Assembly: GCA_041655055.1 (NCBI GenBank)
Contig: JBBAGE010000029.1
Location: 1-18,122, forward strand
Source: JBBAGE01 sp041655055
GTDB lineage: Bacteria > Pseudomonadota > Alphaproteobacteria > Rhodobacterales > Rhodobacteraceae
DNA: 18,122 bases
Direction: 5' to 3'
Below, piece after piece: positions 6,418 through 14,375 of the stretch. Position 1 is the stretch's first letter. The number at the start of each line of letters is the position of its first letter. The position numbers were made by a program, and so were the translations under genes. The notes beneath the pieces are model-generated. The model made no database searches. It saw nothing but the letters and a program-made list of their open reading frames with translations, and was not told the DNA's origin.

Positions 6418-6445
6418 TTGCGTCGTCGGCTGGTTCACGTAATCT
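6418..6445 (+). promoter_or_regulatory. Possible promoter of the class III alcohol dehydrogenase
   Basis: TTGCGT (6418-6423), 16 bases, then TAATCT (6440-6445) within the 81-base divergent spacer. The match to sigma-70 is weak (about half of each hexamer), and the placement is suggested mainly by distance to the ATG at 6475. Confidence 0.25.
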
Positions 6446-6474
6446 GCCACATAGAGCCAATCGGAGGAATTCCC

Positions 6475-7605
6475 ATGCGCACACGCGCCGCTGTTGCCGT
6501 TCAGGCAGGTAAACCGCTTGAAATCATGGAGGTCAATCTGGCCGGCCCCAAGGCGGGCGAAGTTTTGGTGGAAATCAAGGCAACCGGCATTTGCCATACC
6601 GATGAATTTACCCTGTCGGGCGCCGATCCCGAAGGGCTGTTTCCCGCGATTTTGGGGCATGAGGGCGCGGGTGTCGTCGTCGAAGTCGGCCCCGGTGTAA
6701 CCAGCGTGAAGCCTGGCGATCACGTGATCCCGCTTTATACGCCGGAATGTCGCGAATGTCCGTCCTGTCTGTCGCGCAAAACGAATCTGTGCACCTCGAT
6801 CCGAGGCACGCAGGGCCAAGGGTTGATGCCCGATGGCACCACGCGGTTTACCACGCTCGATGGCGATCCGATCCTGCACTATATGGGCTGTTCGACCTTT
6901 TCCAATTTCACGGTTTTGCCAGAAATCGCGGTGGCCAAAGTGCGCGAAGACGCGCCGTTCGATAAAATCTGTTATGTCGGCTGCGGGGTGACCACCGGTG
7001 TGGGCGCCGTGATCAACACCGCGCAGGTCGAGGTGGGCGCCACGGCGGTGGTGTTCGGGCTTGGCGGGATCGGGCTGAATGTCATTCAGGGGCTGCGGCT
7101 TGCGGGCGCCGATATGATGATCGGCGTCGATATCAACAATGACCGCAAGGAATGGGGCGAACGCTTCGGGATGACCCATTTCGTCAATCCGACCGAGATT
7201 GGCGAAGATATCGTGCCCTATCTGGTGAATCTGACCAAGCGGCGCGGCGATCTGATCGGGGGCGCGGATTATACGTTCGACTGCACCGGCAATGTCACGG
7301 TGATGCGGCAGGCGCTGGAATGCGCGCATCGCGGCTGGGGCGTGTCGGTGGTGATCGGCGTGGCCCCGGCGGGGGCCGAAATATCCACAAGGCCGTTTCA
7401 ATTGGTAACCGGTCGGGTGTGGAAAGGTTCGGCCTTTGGTGGCGCGCGCGGGCGCACCGATGTGCCCAAAATCGTCGATTGGTATATGGAGGGCAAGATC
7501 GAGATCGACCCGATGATCACCCATTTGCTGCGGCTTGAAGATATCAACAAAGGGTTTGATCTGATGCATGCGGGCGAAAGCATCCGATCGGTCGTCGTCT
7601 ATTAG
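6475..7605 (+). CDS. frmA: S-(hydroxymethyl)glutathione dehydrogenase / class III alcohol dehydrogenase
   Basis: This zinc- and NAD-dependent enzyme oxidises S-hydroxymethylglutathione (formaldehyde plus glutathione) to S-formylglutathione, and in many bacteria also reduces S-nitrosoglutathione. It has 376 residues, the normal length. The catalytic zinc ligands are C40 (GICHTD), H62 (GHEGAG, with E63) and C170 (GCGVTTG). The structural zinc site is C92, C95, C98 and C106. The Rossmann loop is GLGGIG (195-200). The stretch SIRGTQGQGLMPDGTTRF is typical of class III enzymes. The start is fixed by GGAGGAA at 6463-6468. It is cytoplasmic and probably transcribed from the 81-base divergent spacer. 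The S-formylglutathione hydrolase gene often found beside it is not the next gene. Confidence 0.96.
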   Translation: MRTRAAVAVQAGKPLEIMEVNLAGPKAGEVLVEIKATGICHTDEFTLSGADPEGLFPAILGHEGAGVVVEVGPGVTSVKPGDHVIPLYTPECRECPSCLSRKTNLCTSIRGTQGQGLMPDGTTRFTTLDGDPILHYMGCSTFSNFTVLPEIAVAKVREDAPFDKICYVGCGVTTGVGAVINTAQVEVGATAVVFGLGGIGLNVIQGLRLAGADMMIGVDINNDRKEWGERFGMTHFVNPTEIGEDIVPYLVNLTKRRGDLIGGADYTFDCTGNVTVMRQALECAHRGWGVSVVIGVAPAGAEISTRPFQLVTGRVWKGSAFGGARGRTDVPKIVDWYMEGKIEIDPMITHLLRLEDINKGFDLMHAGESIRSVVVY

Positions 7606-7667
7606 CGGCATTTTTCGCGGAACGGAATCGTGCTATCCTGCGTCTATCCGGGCAAAGGATGCACATC

Positions 7668-8819
7668 ATGCCGGACGATATTACATTGCTGCTTGGCACC
7701 ACCAAAGGTGCGTTTTTACTGGCGGGCGATGGCACGCGCGCGGGCTGGCGGCTTAGCGGCCCGCATTGTGGCGGCTGGCCCATCAACCATGTCATCGGCG
7801 ATCCGCAAACCGGCATGCTTTGGGCCGGGGGTGGCAGCGATTGGCATGGGGCCGGTGTCTGGCGCTCGGATAACGGGGTGGACTGGCAGGTCACGCGGCT
7901 TGCGCAGGGGATGGTGGATGAGTGGGCCGCGAACGATCCCGAACTGGCCGCGATGATGAATTGGCAGGCCGAAGAGCTGCCCTTTGCCGAAAGTTTTTCG
8001 CAAATCTGGTCGCTGAGCTATGCGCATGGCACGCTTTATGCGGGAACCAAGCCCGCCTCGCTGCTGCAAAGCCGCGATCAGGGCGGGACATTCACCCGTA
8101 TTGACGGGCTGACCGATCATCCCTCGGCCCCCGACTGGAACCCGGGCGCGGCCGGGCTGGTGCTGCATTCGATCGTGGCCGATCCCGCCGATGCGCAGAA
8201 ACTCTGGGTCGGGATTTCCGCCGCCGGCGTATTCGCAACCGAGGATGGCGGCCATATCTGGGATCGGCGCAACCGGCTGACAAATGCCGATGCGCATCCC
8301 GCCCACAGCCACCCGGCCGGCCCACAAAATGGCGAAACCGGGCTTTGCGTGCATAATCTGGTCCGCGCGCCGGGGGATGATGACCTGCTCTATCAGCAAA
8401 ATCACCATGGCGTCTGGCGTTCATCCGACGGGGGGCGCAGTTGGGATGATATCACCGCCGGGCTGCCTTCGCCCTTTGGGTTTCCGGTGGTGGTGCATCC
8501 GCGCGATGGCAACAGGCTTTGGACCATGCCGCTTGGCGATGACGATGGCCGCTTTCCGATTGATGCCGCGGCGGCGGTCTGGCGCACGCGCGATGGCGGC
8601 GCTAGCTGGCAGGATCTGCGCGATGGCCTGCCGCAGCGCGATTGCTATTTCACCGTTTTGCGCCAGGCGATGGCGGGCGATCGCCGCGATCCCGCCGGGG
8701 TTTATTTCGGCACCAACAGCGGCTCGGTTTTCGCAAGCCATGATGAGGGTGAAACCTGGCAAGAGATCGCCCGCCACCTGCCCACGATTCTGGCGGTCGA
8801 GGTGCTGGAACGCCGCTGA
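7668..8819 (+). CDS. BNR/Asp-box repeat beta-propeller protein, function unknown
   Basis: This 383-residue protein has no signal peptide. Six Asp-box motifs (S/T-x-D-x-G-x-x-W/F) are spaced through it at residues 67-73, 135-142, 191-198, 252-259, 307-314 and 357-364, indicating a beta-propeller. Such proteins are often labelled sialidase, but the arginine-containing RIP/FRIP motif of sialidases is not visible, so I do not assign that activity. The N-terminus (ITLLLGTTKGAFLL) begins directly with a propeller strand, which supports a cytoplasmic location. ATG 7668 is chosen because AAAGGA (7654-7659) lies eight bases upstream; ATG 7659 overlaps that site. It follows the alcohol dehydrogenase by 62 bases on the same strand and may be cotranscribed, but no functional link is evident. 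Confidence 0.85.
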   Translation: MPDDITLLLGTTKGAFLLAGDGTRAGWRLSGPHCGGWPINHVIGDPQTGMLWAGGGSDWHGAGVWRSDNGVDWQVTRLAQGMVDEWAANDPELAAMMNWQAEELPFAESFSQIWSLSYAHGTLYAGTKPASLLQSRDQGGTFTRIDGLTDHPSAPDWNPGAAGLVLHSIVADPADAQKLWVGISAAGVFATEDGGHIWDRRNRLTNADAHPAHSHPAGPQNGETGLCVHNLVRAPGDDDLLYQQNHHGVWRSSDGGRSWDDITAGLPSPFGFPVVVHPRDGNRLWTMPLGDDDGRFPIDAAAAVWRTRDGGASWQDLRDGLPQRDCYFTVLRQAMAGDRRDPAGVYFGTNSGSVFASHDEGETWQEIARHLPTILAVEVLERR

Positions 8820-8879
8820 TCCGGTTGCCTTTGCGCCCATCCTGCGGATAATGGCGCCGAATTGCCACAGGAGCCGCGC

Positions 8880-9326
8880 GTGATCTATGTCGATGCAGAT
8901 GCCTGCCCGGTGAAATCCGAGGCCGAGCGGGTGGCCACGCGCCACGGGTTGTGCATTGCCTTTGTGTCGAACGGGGGCATCCGGCCGTCGCAAAATCCGC
9001 TGGTGGATACGGTGATCGTGCCCGATGGGCCGGATGTGGCCGATATGTGGATCGCCGAGCGCGCGGGGCCGGGCGATGTGGTGGTCACGGGCGATATTCC
9101 GCTTGCGGCGAAATGCGTGGCCGCCGGTGCGCAGGTGCTGCGCCATAATGGCGAACCGCTCACCGCCGCCAATATCGGCAATGTGCTGGCAACACGCGAT
9201 CTGATGGCCGATCTGCGCGCCGCCGATCCGTTTCGGCAGGGCAGCGGGCGCGGATTTACCAAGGCCGACCGGGCGCGGTTTCTGGATGCATTGGAACGCG
9301 CGGTGCGCGCGGCGGCCAAAGCATGA
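8880..9326 (+). CDS. YaiI/YqxD (UPF0178, DUF188) family protein
   Basis: This 148-residue cytoplasmic protein belongs to the UPF0178 family, thought from its fold to be PIN-like and possibly nuclease-like; its function is not established. Family features are the N-terminal IYVDADACPVK (acidic D5 and D7), NGGIRPSQNPLVDTVIVPDG, the aspartates of PDVADMWIAE and VVTGDIPLA (D55, D72), and the C-terminal GFTKADRARFLDALE. The start is GTG at 8880, because GGAG (8870-8873) lies six bases upstream and the protein then begins exactly where the family does; a TTG at 8862 would add six unlikely residues. The stop overlaps the start of the HAD gene by four bases (ATGA), so the two are translationally coupled. 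Confidence 0.92.
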   Translation: MIYVDADACPVKSEAERVATRHGLCIAFVSNGGIRPSQNPLVDTVIVPDGPDVADMWIAERAGPGDVVVTGDIPLAAKCVAAGAQVLRHNGEPLTAANIGNVLATRDLMADLRAADPFRQGSGRGFTKADRARFLDALERAVRAAAKA

Positions 9327-9940
9327 TTGGCGCGGTGGTGTTTGACATCGGCAACGTGCTGATCGAATGGCAGCCCGAACGCCATTACGATACCCGCCTG
9401 GGCGCAGCGCGGCGGCGCGCGATGTTTGCCGCGATCGATCTGCACGCGATGAACGACCGGATCGACGCGGGCGAACCGTTTCGCGATACCGTCTATGCCG
9501 TGGCCGATGCGCATCCTGAATTTCGCGATGATATCCGGCTGTGGCATGATGAGTGGCTGGCGATGGCCAGCCCCGCGATCCCCCATTCGGTGCGGCTGAT
9601 GCGGGCCTTGCGCGCGCGCGGCGTGCCGGTCTTTGCGCTGTCGAATTTCGGGCCAGAGCCGTTTGGCCAAGCCAGCGCGCGCTATGACTTTCTGGCCGAA
9701 TTCGACCGGCCCTATCTGTCGGGCCATATGCGCGTGACCAAGCCCGATCCGCGTATCTATGCGATGGTCGAGGCCGATTGCGCCCTGCCGCCCGAAGCAT
9801 TGCTGTTCACCGATGATCGCGCCGAAAATATCGCCGCGGCCGATGCGCGCGGCTGGCAGACGCATCATTTCACCGGGCCGCAGGGCTTGGCGGCGCGTTT
9901 GGTGGCCGAAGGATTGCTTGCCCCGGATGAGGCGCGCTGA
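9323..9940 (+). CDS. HAD-superfamily hydrolase (HAD-IA, YihX-like)
   Basis: This 205-residue protein is probably a cytoplasmic phosphatase for a small phosphorylated metabolite; the substrate is unknown. HAD motif I is FDIGNVLIEW with nucleophile D8. The usual second aspartate (D+2) is G10, as in the FDxGNV subgroup that includes YihX-type sugar phosphatases. Motif II is S107 (ALSNFG), motif III K140 (TKPDPRIY) and motif IV D164-D165 (LFTDDRAENI). A helical cap occupies roughly residues 15-85. The ATG overlaps the stop of the UPF0178 gene (ATGA, 9323-9326), implying coupled expression. Because of the D+2 to G change, a dehalogenase-type or non-phosphatase role cannot be excluded. Confidence 0.9.
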   Translation: MIGAVVFDIGNVLIEWQPERHYDTRLGAARRRAMFAAIDLHAMNDRIDAGEPFRDTVYAVADAHPEFRDDIRLWHDEWLAMASPAIPHSVRLMRALRARGVPVFALSNFGPEPFGQASARYDFLAEFDRPYLSGHMRVTKPDPRIYAMVEADCALPPEALLFTDDRAENIAAADARGWQTHHFTGPQGLAARLVAEGLLAPDEAR

Positions 9941-9980
9941 CAGGCTTTTCACCCGGGCGCGAACCGGCTAAAGGGGAAAC

Positions 9981-11060
9981 ATGTCAAAGACCGTGATGGA
10001 TAGCTATGCCGCCCGCGTGGCCAGCGGCGATTTTCGCGCCGACCCCGCGCAAGAGGCCGTTTTGCCCGCGTTCGAGCGTATCCGGACCGAGCTGATCGCC
10101 ACCGCGGCCCCCGCGCGCAAGCTGGCATTCTGGCGCCGCCCGCCTGCGGCCCCGCGCGGGTTTTATCTGTGGGGCGGGGTCGGGCGTGGCAAATCCATGC
10201 TGATGGATATTTTCTTTGATCTGGCGCCCCGGCCCAAACGGCGGGTGCATTTCCATGAATTCATGCAAGAAATTCAGCAAAGCCTGCACGAAGCCCGCCA
10301 GTCGGGGCAGGATGATCCCATGCGTCCGCTGGCCGCAAAGATCGCGGATGAGGCCCGCTTGCTCTGTTTCGATGAAATGCAGATCACCGATATCACCGAT
10401 GCGATGATCGTGGGGCGGCTGTTTGAACTGTTGTTCGATGCGGGCGTGGTGGTGGTGGCCACATCGAACCGCGCGCCCGAGGGGCTTTATGAAAACGGGC
10501 TGAACCGGCAGCTTTTCCTGCCGTTCATCGATCTGATCAAAACGCGCATGGAGGTTTGCCATTTGCAATCGCCCCATGATTATCGCCAGAACCGGCTGGC
10601 CGGCGCGCAGGTCTATTTCACCCCCGCGGGCAGCGACGCGCGCAGTGCGATCGATGCGATCTGGGCCGGCCTGACAGGGGGCGAGGGTGGGCCACTGCGG
10701 GTGCGGGTCAAGGGGCGCGATGTGGTCATTCCCGCCTGGCGCGACGGGGTGGGGCGGATCGGGTTTCGCGATCTGTGCGCCAAGCCCTTGGGGCCGGCCG
10801 ATTATCTGGCGATTGCCAATGCGCTTCGGGTGCTGATCGTCGAAGATGTGCCCCGTCTTGGCCGCGCGAATTTCAACGAGGCCAAGCGCTTTGTCACCCT
10901 GATCGACGCGCTTTACGAGGCCAAGGTCCGGCTGGTCATGTCGGCCGATGCCGCGCCCGAACTGCTTTATACCGCAGGCGATGGCGCGTTCGAATTTGAA
11001 CGCACCGCCAGCAGGCTTCGCGAAATGCAAAGCCACGATTGGGGGCGCGACGCCGCGTAA
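9981..11060 (+). CDS. zapE: Cell division protein ZapE (AFG1-like ATPase)
   Basis: ZapE is a P-loop ATPase that in E. coli associates with the Z-ring and modulates FtsZ bundling late in division; its mitochondrial relative is AFG1/LACE1. The protein has 359 residues, normal for the family. Walker A is GGVGRGKS (65-72), followed by the family block around FHEFMQEIQQ (91-100). Walker B is LLCFDEMQ (127-134, D131 and E132), followed by TDITDAMI. The sensor region VVVVATSNRAPEGLYENGLNR and the FLPFIDLIK segment are characteristic. There is no membrane segment. GGGGAA is a few bases before the ATG. The gene is 40 bases after the HAD gene and converges on folC, with only six bases between the stops and no terminator hairpin seen. 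Confidence 0.95.
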   Translation: MSKTVMDSYAARVASGDFRADPAQEAVLPAFERIRTELIATAAPARKLAFWRRPPAAPRGFYLWGGVGRGKSMLMDIFFDLAPRPKRRVHFHEFMQEIQQSLHEARQSGQDDPMRPLAAKIADEARLLCFDEMQITDITDAMIVGRLFELLFDAGVVVVATSNRAPEGLYENGLNRQLFLPFIDLIKTRMEVCHLQSPHDYRQNRLAGAQVYFTPAGSDARSAIDAIWAGLTGGEGGPLRVRVKGRDVVIPAWRDGVGRIGFRDLCAKPLGPADYLAIANALRVLIVEDVPRLGRANFNEAKRFVTLIDALYEAKVRLVMSADAAPELLYTAGDGAFEFERTASRLREMQSHDWGRDAA

Positions 11061-11066
11061 CCGCCG

Positions 11067-12341
11067 TTAACTGTTATCGCGCAGGATTTGCCCCGCCAGA
11101 TAAAGCGATCCGCAAATCAGGATACGCGCATGGGGCGTGGTTGCGGTAATGGCCGCGATGGCGGCCGCCGGGCTTTCGGCCACATGGGCGGGCAGGCCGA
11201 TGGTCCGGGCATGGGCGGCGGTATCCGCGGCCGCAAGCGTGGCAGCTTCGCCCGGAATGGTCACGGCATGCAGGCTTTGGGCATGGGCTGCCAGCGGGCG
11301 CAGGAATCCGGCGATATCCTTGGTGTTCAGCATCCCGCAAATCAGATGCGTGGGGCGCGGGGGCAGGCGGGTCAGGGCCTCGGCCACTGCCAGACCGGCG
11401 GCGGGGTTGTGCCCGCCGTCCAGCCAGATTTCGGCATTGCCCGCGGCATCGACCAGCGGCCCATGGCGCAGGCGCTGCATCCGGGCGGGCCATTCGGCGC
11501 GGGTCACGGCGGCCTCAAAGGCGGTATCACCCATATCCAACGCCCGCAATGCGGCCAGCGCGGCGCCCGCATTCGCCACCTGATGCGCCCCGATCAGATT
11601 GGGCAGCGGCAGATCCAACAGCCCGGCCTCGTCCTGAAACACCAGCCGCCCGCGTTCTTCGGTCACATGCCAGTGCTGGCCATGCACCAGCAGCGGCGCA
11701 CCAAGCCGCGTGGCGCGGGCTTCGATCACATCAAGCGCATCATCCGCTTGCGGGCCGACAATGCAAGGCACGCCGCGTTTGATGATCCCGGCCTTTTCGC
11801 CAGTGATTTCGGGCAGCGTGTCGCCCAGAAACTGGGTATGATCGATGGAAACCGGCGTAATCACCGTCAGCGCCGGGCGTTCCACCACATTCGTGGCGTC
11901 AAGCCGCCCGCCAAGCCCGACTTCAAGCAAGGTATAATCGGCGGGCGTGCGGGCAAAGGCCAGTATCGCGGCAACGGTGGTGATTTCAAAATAGGTGATC
12001 GGCGCGCCGTCATTCGCGGCCTCGCATTCCGCCAAAAGCGCGCTGAGCGCATCCTCGGAAATCAGATCGCCGGCCAGGCGGATACGTTCATGAAACCGCG
12101 CCAGATGCGGCGAGGTATAGGCATGCACGCGCTTGCCCGCCGCTTCCAGCCCGGCGCGGATCATCGCCTGGGTTGATCCCTTGCCATTGGTGCCCGCGAT
12201 ATGGATCACCGGCGGCAGATCGCGTTCGGGGTGACCAAGCGCGGCCAAAAGCCGCCAGACACGATCCAGCGTCAGGTCGATCACCTTGGGGTGCAATTCC
12301 ATCATCCGCGACAGGATGATGTCGGAATGGGGATTGCTCAC
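11067..12341 (-). CDS. folC: Folylpolyglutamate synthase / dihydrofolate synthase
   Basis: FolC ligates L-glutamate to dihydropteroate to make dihydrofolate, and adds further glutamates to tetrahydrofolates, using ATP; it is cytoplasmic. It has 424 residues, normal length. The P-loop is AGTNGKGS (49-56). TSPHLARFHERI (76-87) follows, then the Mur-ligase central domain with FEITT, LEVGLGGRLDATN and SIDHTQFLG, and the C-terminal domain with DGGHNPAA. The start codon is GTG (12341-12339), overlapping the accD stop by four bases (GTGA), so translation is coupled to accD. An in-frame Met at residue 13 is an unlikely alternative. accD-folC adjacency is common in Alphaproteobacteria. Confidence 0.96.
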   Translation of the reverse strand: MSNPHSDIILSRMMELHPKVIDLTLDRVWRLLAALGHPERDLPPVIHIAGTNGKGSTQAMIRAGLEAAGKRVHAYTSPHLARFHERIRLAGDLISEDALSALLAECEAANDGAPITYFEITTVAAILAFARTPADYTLLEVGLGGRLDATNVVERPALTVITPVSIDHTQFLGDTLPEITGEKAGIIKRGVPCIVGPQADDALDVIEARATRLGAPLLVHGQHWHVTEERGRLVFQDEAGLLDLPLPNLIGAHQVANAGAALAALRALDMGDTAFEAAVTRAEWPARMQRLRHGPLVDAAGNAEIWLDGGHNPAAGLAVAEALTRLPPRPTHLICGMLNTKDIAGFLRPLAAHAQSLHAVTIPGEAATLAAADTAAHARTIGLPAHVAESPAAAIAAITATTPHARILICGSLYLAGQILRDNS

Positions 12342-13303
12342 TTACGCGGGTCCGGCGTGGGTTCGGGGGCCGGATCGACCGCTTCGGGCGCGGGCGGCGC
12401 GATATCGGCCACTACCTCGCCTTTGGGGGCGGGCAGATCGCCCATGATCGCGGGCGGCAGGCCCATCAGCATCCGGGTGATGGAAATCAGCTCGGCGCGC
12501 ATATCCTTGCGGTGGGTCACGCGGTCCAGCATCCCGTGATCCAGCAGGTATTCGGCGCGCTGAAACCCTTCGGGCAGCTTTTCGCGGATGGTCTGTTCGA
12601 TCACGCGGGGGCCTGCGAAACAGATCAGGGCATTAGGCTCGGCAATATGCACATCACCCAGCATCGCATAGCTGGCGGTCACGCCGCCGGTGGTGGGATG
12701 GGTCAGCACCACGATATAGGGCAGCCCCGCTTCCTTGAGCATCTGCACCGCCACCGTGGTGCGCGGCATCTGCATCAGACTCAGGATGCCTTCTTGCATC
12801 CGCGCGCCACCGGCGGCGGAAAACAGGATCAGCGGCCGCCCGGTTTTCACGGCACGCTGGGTGGCGGCGATGATCGCATTGCCCACATACATGCCCATCG
12901 ATCCGCCCATGAAGCTGAAATCCTGCACCGCGGCCACGATGGGCGTGCGGGCGATTTCACCTTCGGCAACCAGCATGGCCTCGGCCTCGCCGGTTGATTT
13001 CTGCGAGGCCCTCAGACGGTCGGGATATTTCTTCTGGTCGCGGAAATGCAGCGGGTCGGCAATGGGTTTGGGCACCTCGATTTCGGTAAAGATGCCGCCG
13101 TCGAACAGGGTTATCAGCCGGTCGCGCGCCGACATCGCCATGTGGTGATCGCAATTCATGCACACGTCGAGATTGTCGGACAATTCGCGGTGGAACAGCA
13201 TCGTTCCGCATTCGGGGCATTTGGTCCACAGATTCTCGGGCACTTCGCGGCGCGAGAAAAGCGAATTGATGGTCGGGCGGACGTAATTGGTGATCCAGTT
13301 CAT
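12338..13303 (-). CDS. accD: Acetyl-CoA carboxylase carboxyltransferase subunit beta
   Basis: AccD pairs with AccA to transfer the carboxyl group from biotin to acetyl-CoA, giving malonyl-CoA for fatty acid synthesis. It has 321 residues. The N-terminal zinc ribbon is complete: C29, C32, C48 and C51 (KCPECG, VCMNCDHH). The carboxyltransferase core shows FSFMGGSMGMYVG, FSAAGGARMQEG and LTHPTTGGVTASYA. The last ~30 residues are a proline-, alanine- and acid-rich tail with no assigned role. The start at 13303 (MNWITNYVRP) fits the family N-terminus. The ribosome site is weak (GCAGGC), and a GC hairpin lies 27 bases upstream. It is cotranscribed with folC through the GTGA overlap. accA is not in this window. 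Confidence 0.97.
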   Translation of the reverse strand: MNWITNYVRPTINSLFSRREVPENLWTKCPECGTMLFHRELSDNLDVCMNCDHHMAMSARDRLITLFDGGIFTEIEVPKPIADPLHFRDQKKYPDRLRASQKSTGEAEAMLVAEGEIARTPIVAAVQDFSFMGGSMGMYVGNAIIAATQRAVKTGRPLILFSAAGGARMQEGILSLMQMPRTTVAVQMLKEAGLPYIVVLTHPTTGGVTASYAMLGDVHIAEPNALICFAGPRVIEQTIREKLPEGFQRAEYLLDHGMLDRVTHRKDMRAELISITRMLMGLPPAIMGDLPAPKGEVVADIAPPAPEAVDPAPEPTPDPRK

Positions 13304-13330
13304 GCGAGCCTGCGTTCCGGTCTGAGGTCA

Positions 13331-13348
13331 CCCCCTCAGATAAGGGGG
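13331..13348. promoter_or_regulatory. GC hairpin in the accD leader
   Basis: CCCCCT (13331-13336), loop of six, AGGGGG (13343-13348): a perfect 6-bp stem. It has no T-run on either side, so it is not a normal terminator. It lies between the end of the CPBP protease gene and the accD start. Confidence 0.4.
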
Positions 13349-13365
13349 AAGGCCGCGAATTGCAA

Positions 13366-14259
13366 TCAGCGCCTGATCCCCACCCGGCAAGCCAGCCAGC
13401 CGATGCCCAAATAGGCCATGTCCAGCACCAGAAAGGGCGAAATTTCGAGCATTTCCGCCAGGCTGAATGGCAGGTGATAAAGCGCGAGGCCGGAAAAGTT
13501 CTCGGGCAGTGTCGTGATCAGCATGGCCATCGCGTTATTGGCCAGATGCAGCGCGATCGCCGGGCCAAGCGTGCCGCTGCGCGCCGTCAGATCGGCGGCG
13601 GCCATCCCAAACAGCGTCGCCCAAAGCACGACAAACGGCGCCGTAGCCCCCGCGCCCGGGTCATAATGGCCGATGCCAAACAGGATCGAGGGGATCAGCA
13701 TCCAGATCAGCGGCGATGAAAACCGCGCCGCCAGTTGTTGTTGCAGATAGCCGCGAAACACCAGTTCTTCGGCGCTGGTCTGGATCAGGATCGCCGCAAG
13801 CGCCACGGGCAGCAGCGCCGCCCATGTGCCAAAGGCCAGATTGGGGATCGGCGCGGCATCGCTCGGCATGGCGCCGGGCGCGGGGATCAGCATCAAAAGC
13901 ACCATCACCGGCACCAACACCCGCAGCGCGGCCCAGAAATCGGCCAGCATCGGCTGCCACGGCCCCAGCAGCGTTGCAGGCCCGCGCTGATGCAGCACCC
14001 GCACCGTCAGCACTACCGCCGCAATCGTGGTGGCAAACCCAAACAGCAGCACCAGCATCGACAGCGGCGTGCCCCCCAGCACCGGGCCAAGCAGATCGCG
14101 CGCCACCCATTCGGGCCAAAACGTGCCAAGCCCGCGAAACAGTGCGACATTCAAAAATCCCGCCAGCACGCTGATCGCGGCGATGCCCAGCCCGACGCGC
14201 CATAATTCGGCCCGCGCGCGGGCGGGTGCAATCATCCATTCGTGTCGTGCGTAACGCAT
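13366..14259 (-). CDS. CPBP family intramembrane metalloprotease (Rce1-like)
   Basis: This 297-residue integral membrane protein has about eight hydrophobic segments. The CPBP/Abi signature is present: EELVFRG (164-170, with the two glutamates and R169), FGIGHYD (H198) and HLANN (H238 and N241/N242). These residues build the active site in Rce1-type glutamate proteases. Bacterial members have varied roles such as bacteriocin self-immunity and protein processing; here the substrate is unknown. The start at 14259 (MRYARHEWMI) gives a basic N-terminus before the first membrane helix. The gene is 62 bases upstream of accD on the same strand, so read-through into accD-folC is possible, although the hairpin at 13331-13348 lies between. 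It is divergent from ilvD. Confidence 0.9.
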   Translation of the reverse strand: MRYARHEWMIAPARARAELWRVGLGIAAISVLAGFLNVALFRGLGTFWPEWVARDLLGPVLGGTPLSMLVLLFGFATTIAAVVLTVRVLHQRGPATLLGPWQPMLADFWAALRVLVPVMVLLMLIPAPGAMPSDAAPIPNLAFGTWAALLPVALAAILIQTSAEELVFRGYLQQQLAARFSSPLIWMLIPSILFGIGHYDPGAGATAPFVVLWATLFGMAAADLTARSGTLGPAIALHLANNAMAMLITTLPENFSGLALYHLPFSLAEMLEISPFLVLDMAYLGIGWLACRVGIRR

Positions 14260-14317
14260 CTGCCCATCCTGACCTGTGGCGCAACCTAGGGTGCCTGCCG
14301 TGCCTGCGCAATGATGC

Positions 14318-14346
14318 TTGTTAAACGCGGTTTCATCGCCTATTCC
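14318..14346 (+). promoter_or_regulatory. Possible ilvD promoter
   Basis: TTGTTA (14318-14323), 17 bases, then TATTCC (14341-14346), 29 bases before the ilvD ATG. The spacing is ideal and the -35 is fair; the -10 keeps only TAT. A four-base stem (TCCC-TTC-GGGA, 14344-14354) lies just after it, too short to be a leader terminator. Confidence 0.33.
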
Positions 14347-14375
14347 CTTCGGGATTCAAGTCAGGGAGCCCAGCC

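Noticed and set aside
6172..6474. N-terminal extension of the alcohol dehydrogenase frame
   Set aside because: It covers the I78 lipoprotein gene on the other strand and lacks family similarity. GGAGGAA immediately precedes the ATG at 6475.
7668..8819. Calling the Asp-box protein a sialidase
   Set aside because: Asp boxes show a propeller fold only. The arginine-containing RIP/FRIP motif and the other sialidase active-site residues were not seen.
8421..9952. Overlapping long antisense frames under the BNR, UPF0178 and HAD genes
   Set aside because: They are arginine/proline-rich, have no motifs, and overlap three well supported plus-strand genes.
9946..9974. Possible promoter TTTTCA-N17-TAAAGG before zapE
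   Set aside because: It would start transcription at about the ATG, making the visible ribosome site useless. A promoter further upstream or read-through from the HAD gene is more likely.
9984..11036. Antisense frame covering nearly all of zapE
   Set aside because: It is a mirror of zapE codon bias with no domain evidence.
13331..13348. Reading the CCCCCT/AGGGGG hairpin as an intrinsic terminator
   Set aside because: There is no T-run after the stem on either strand.
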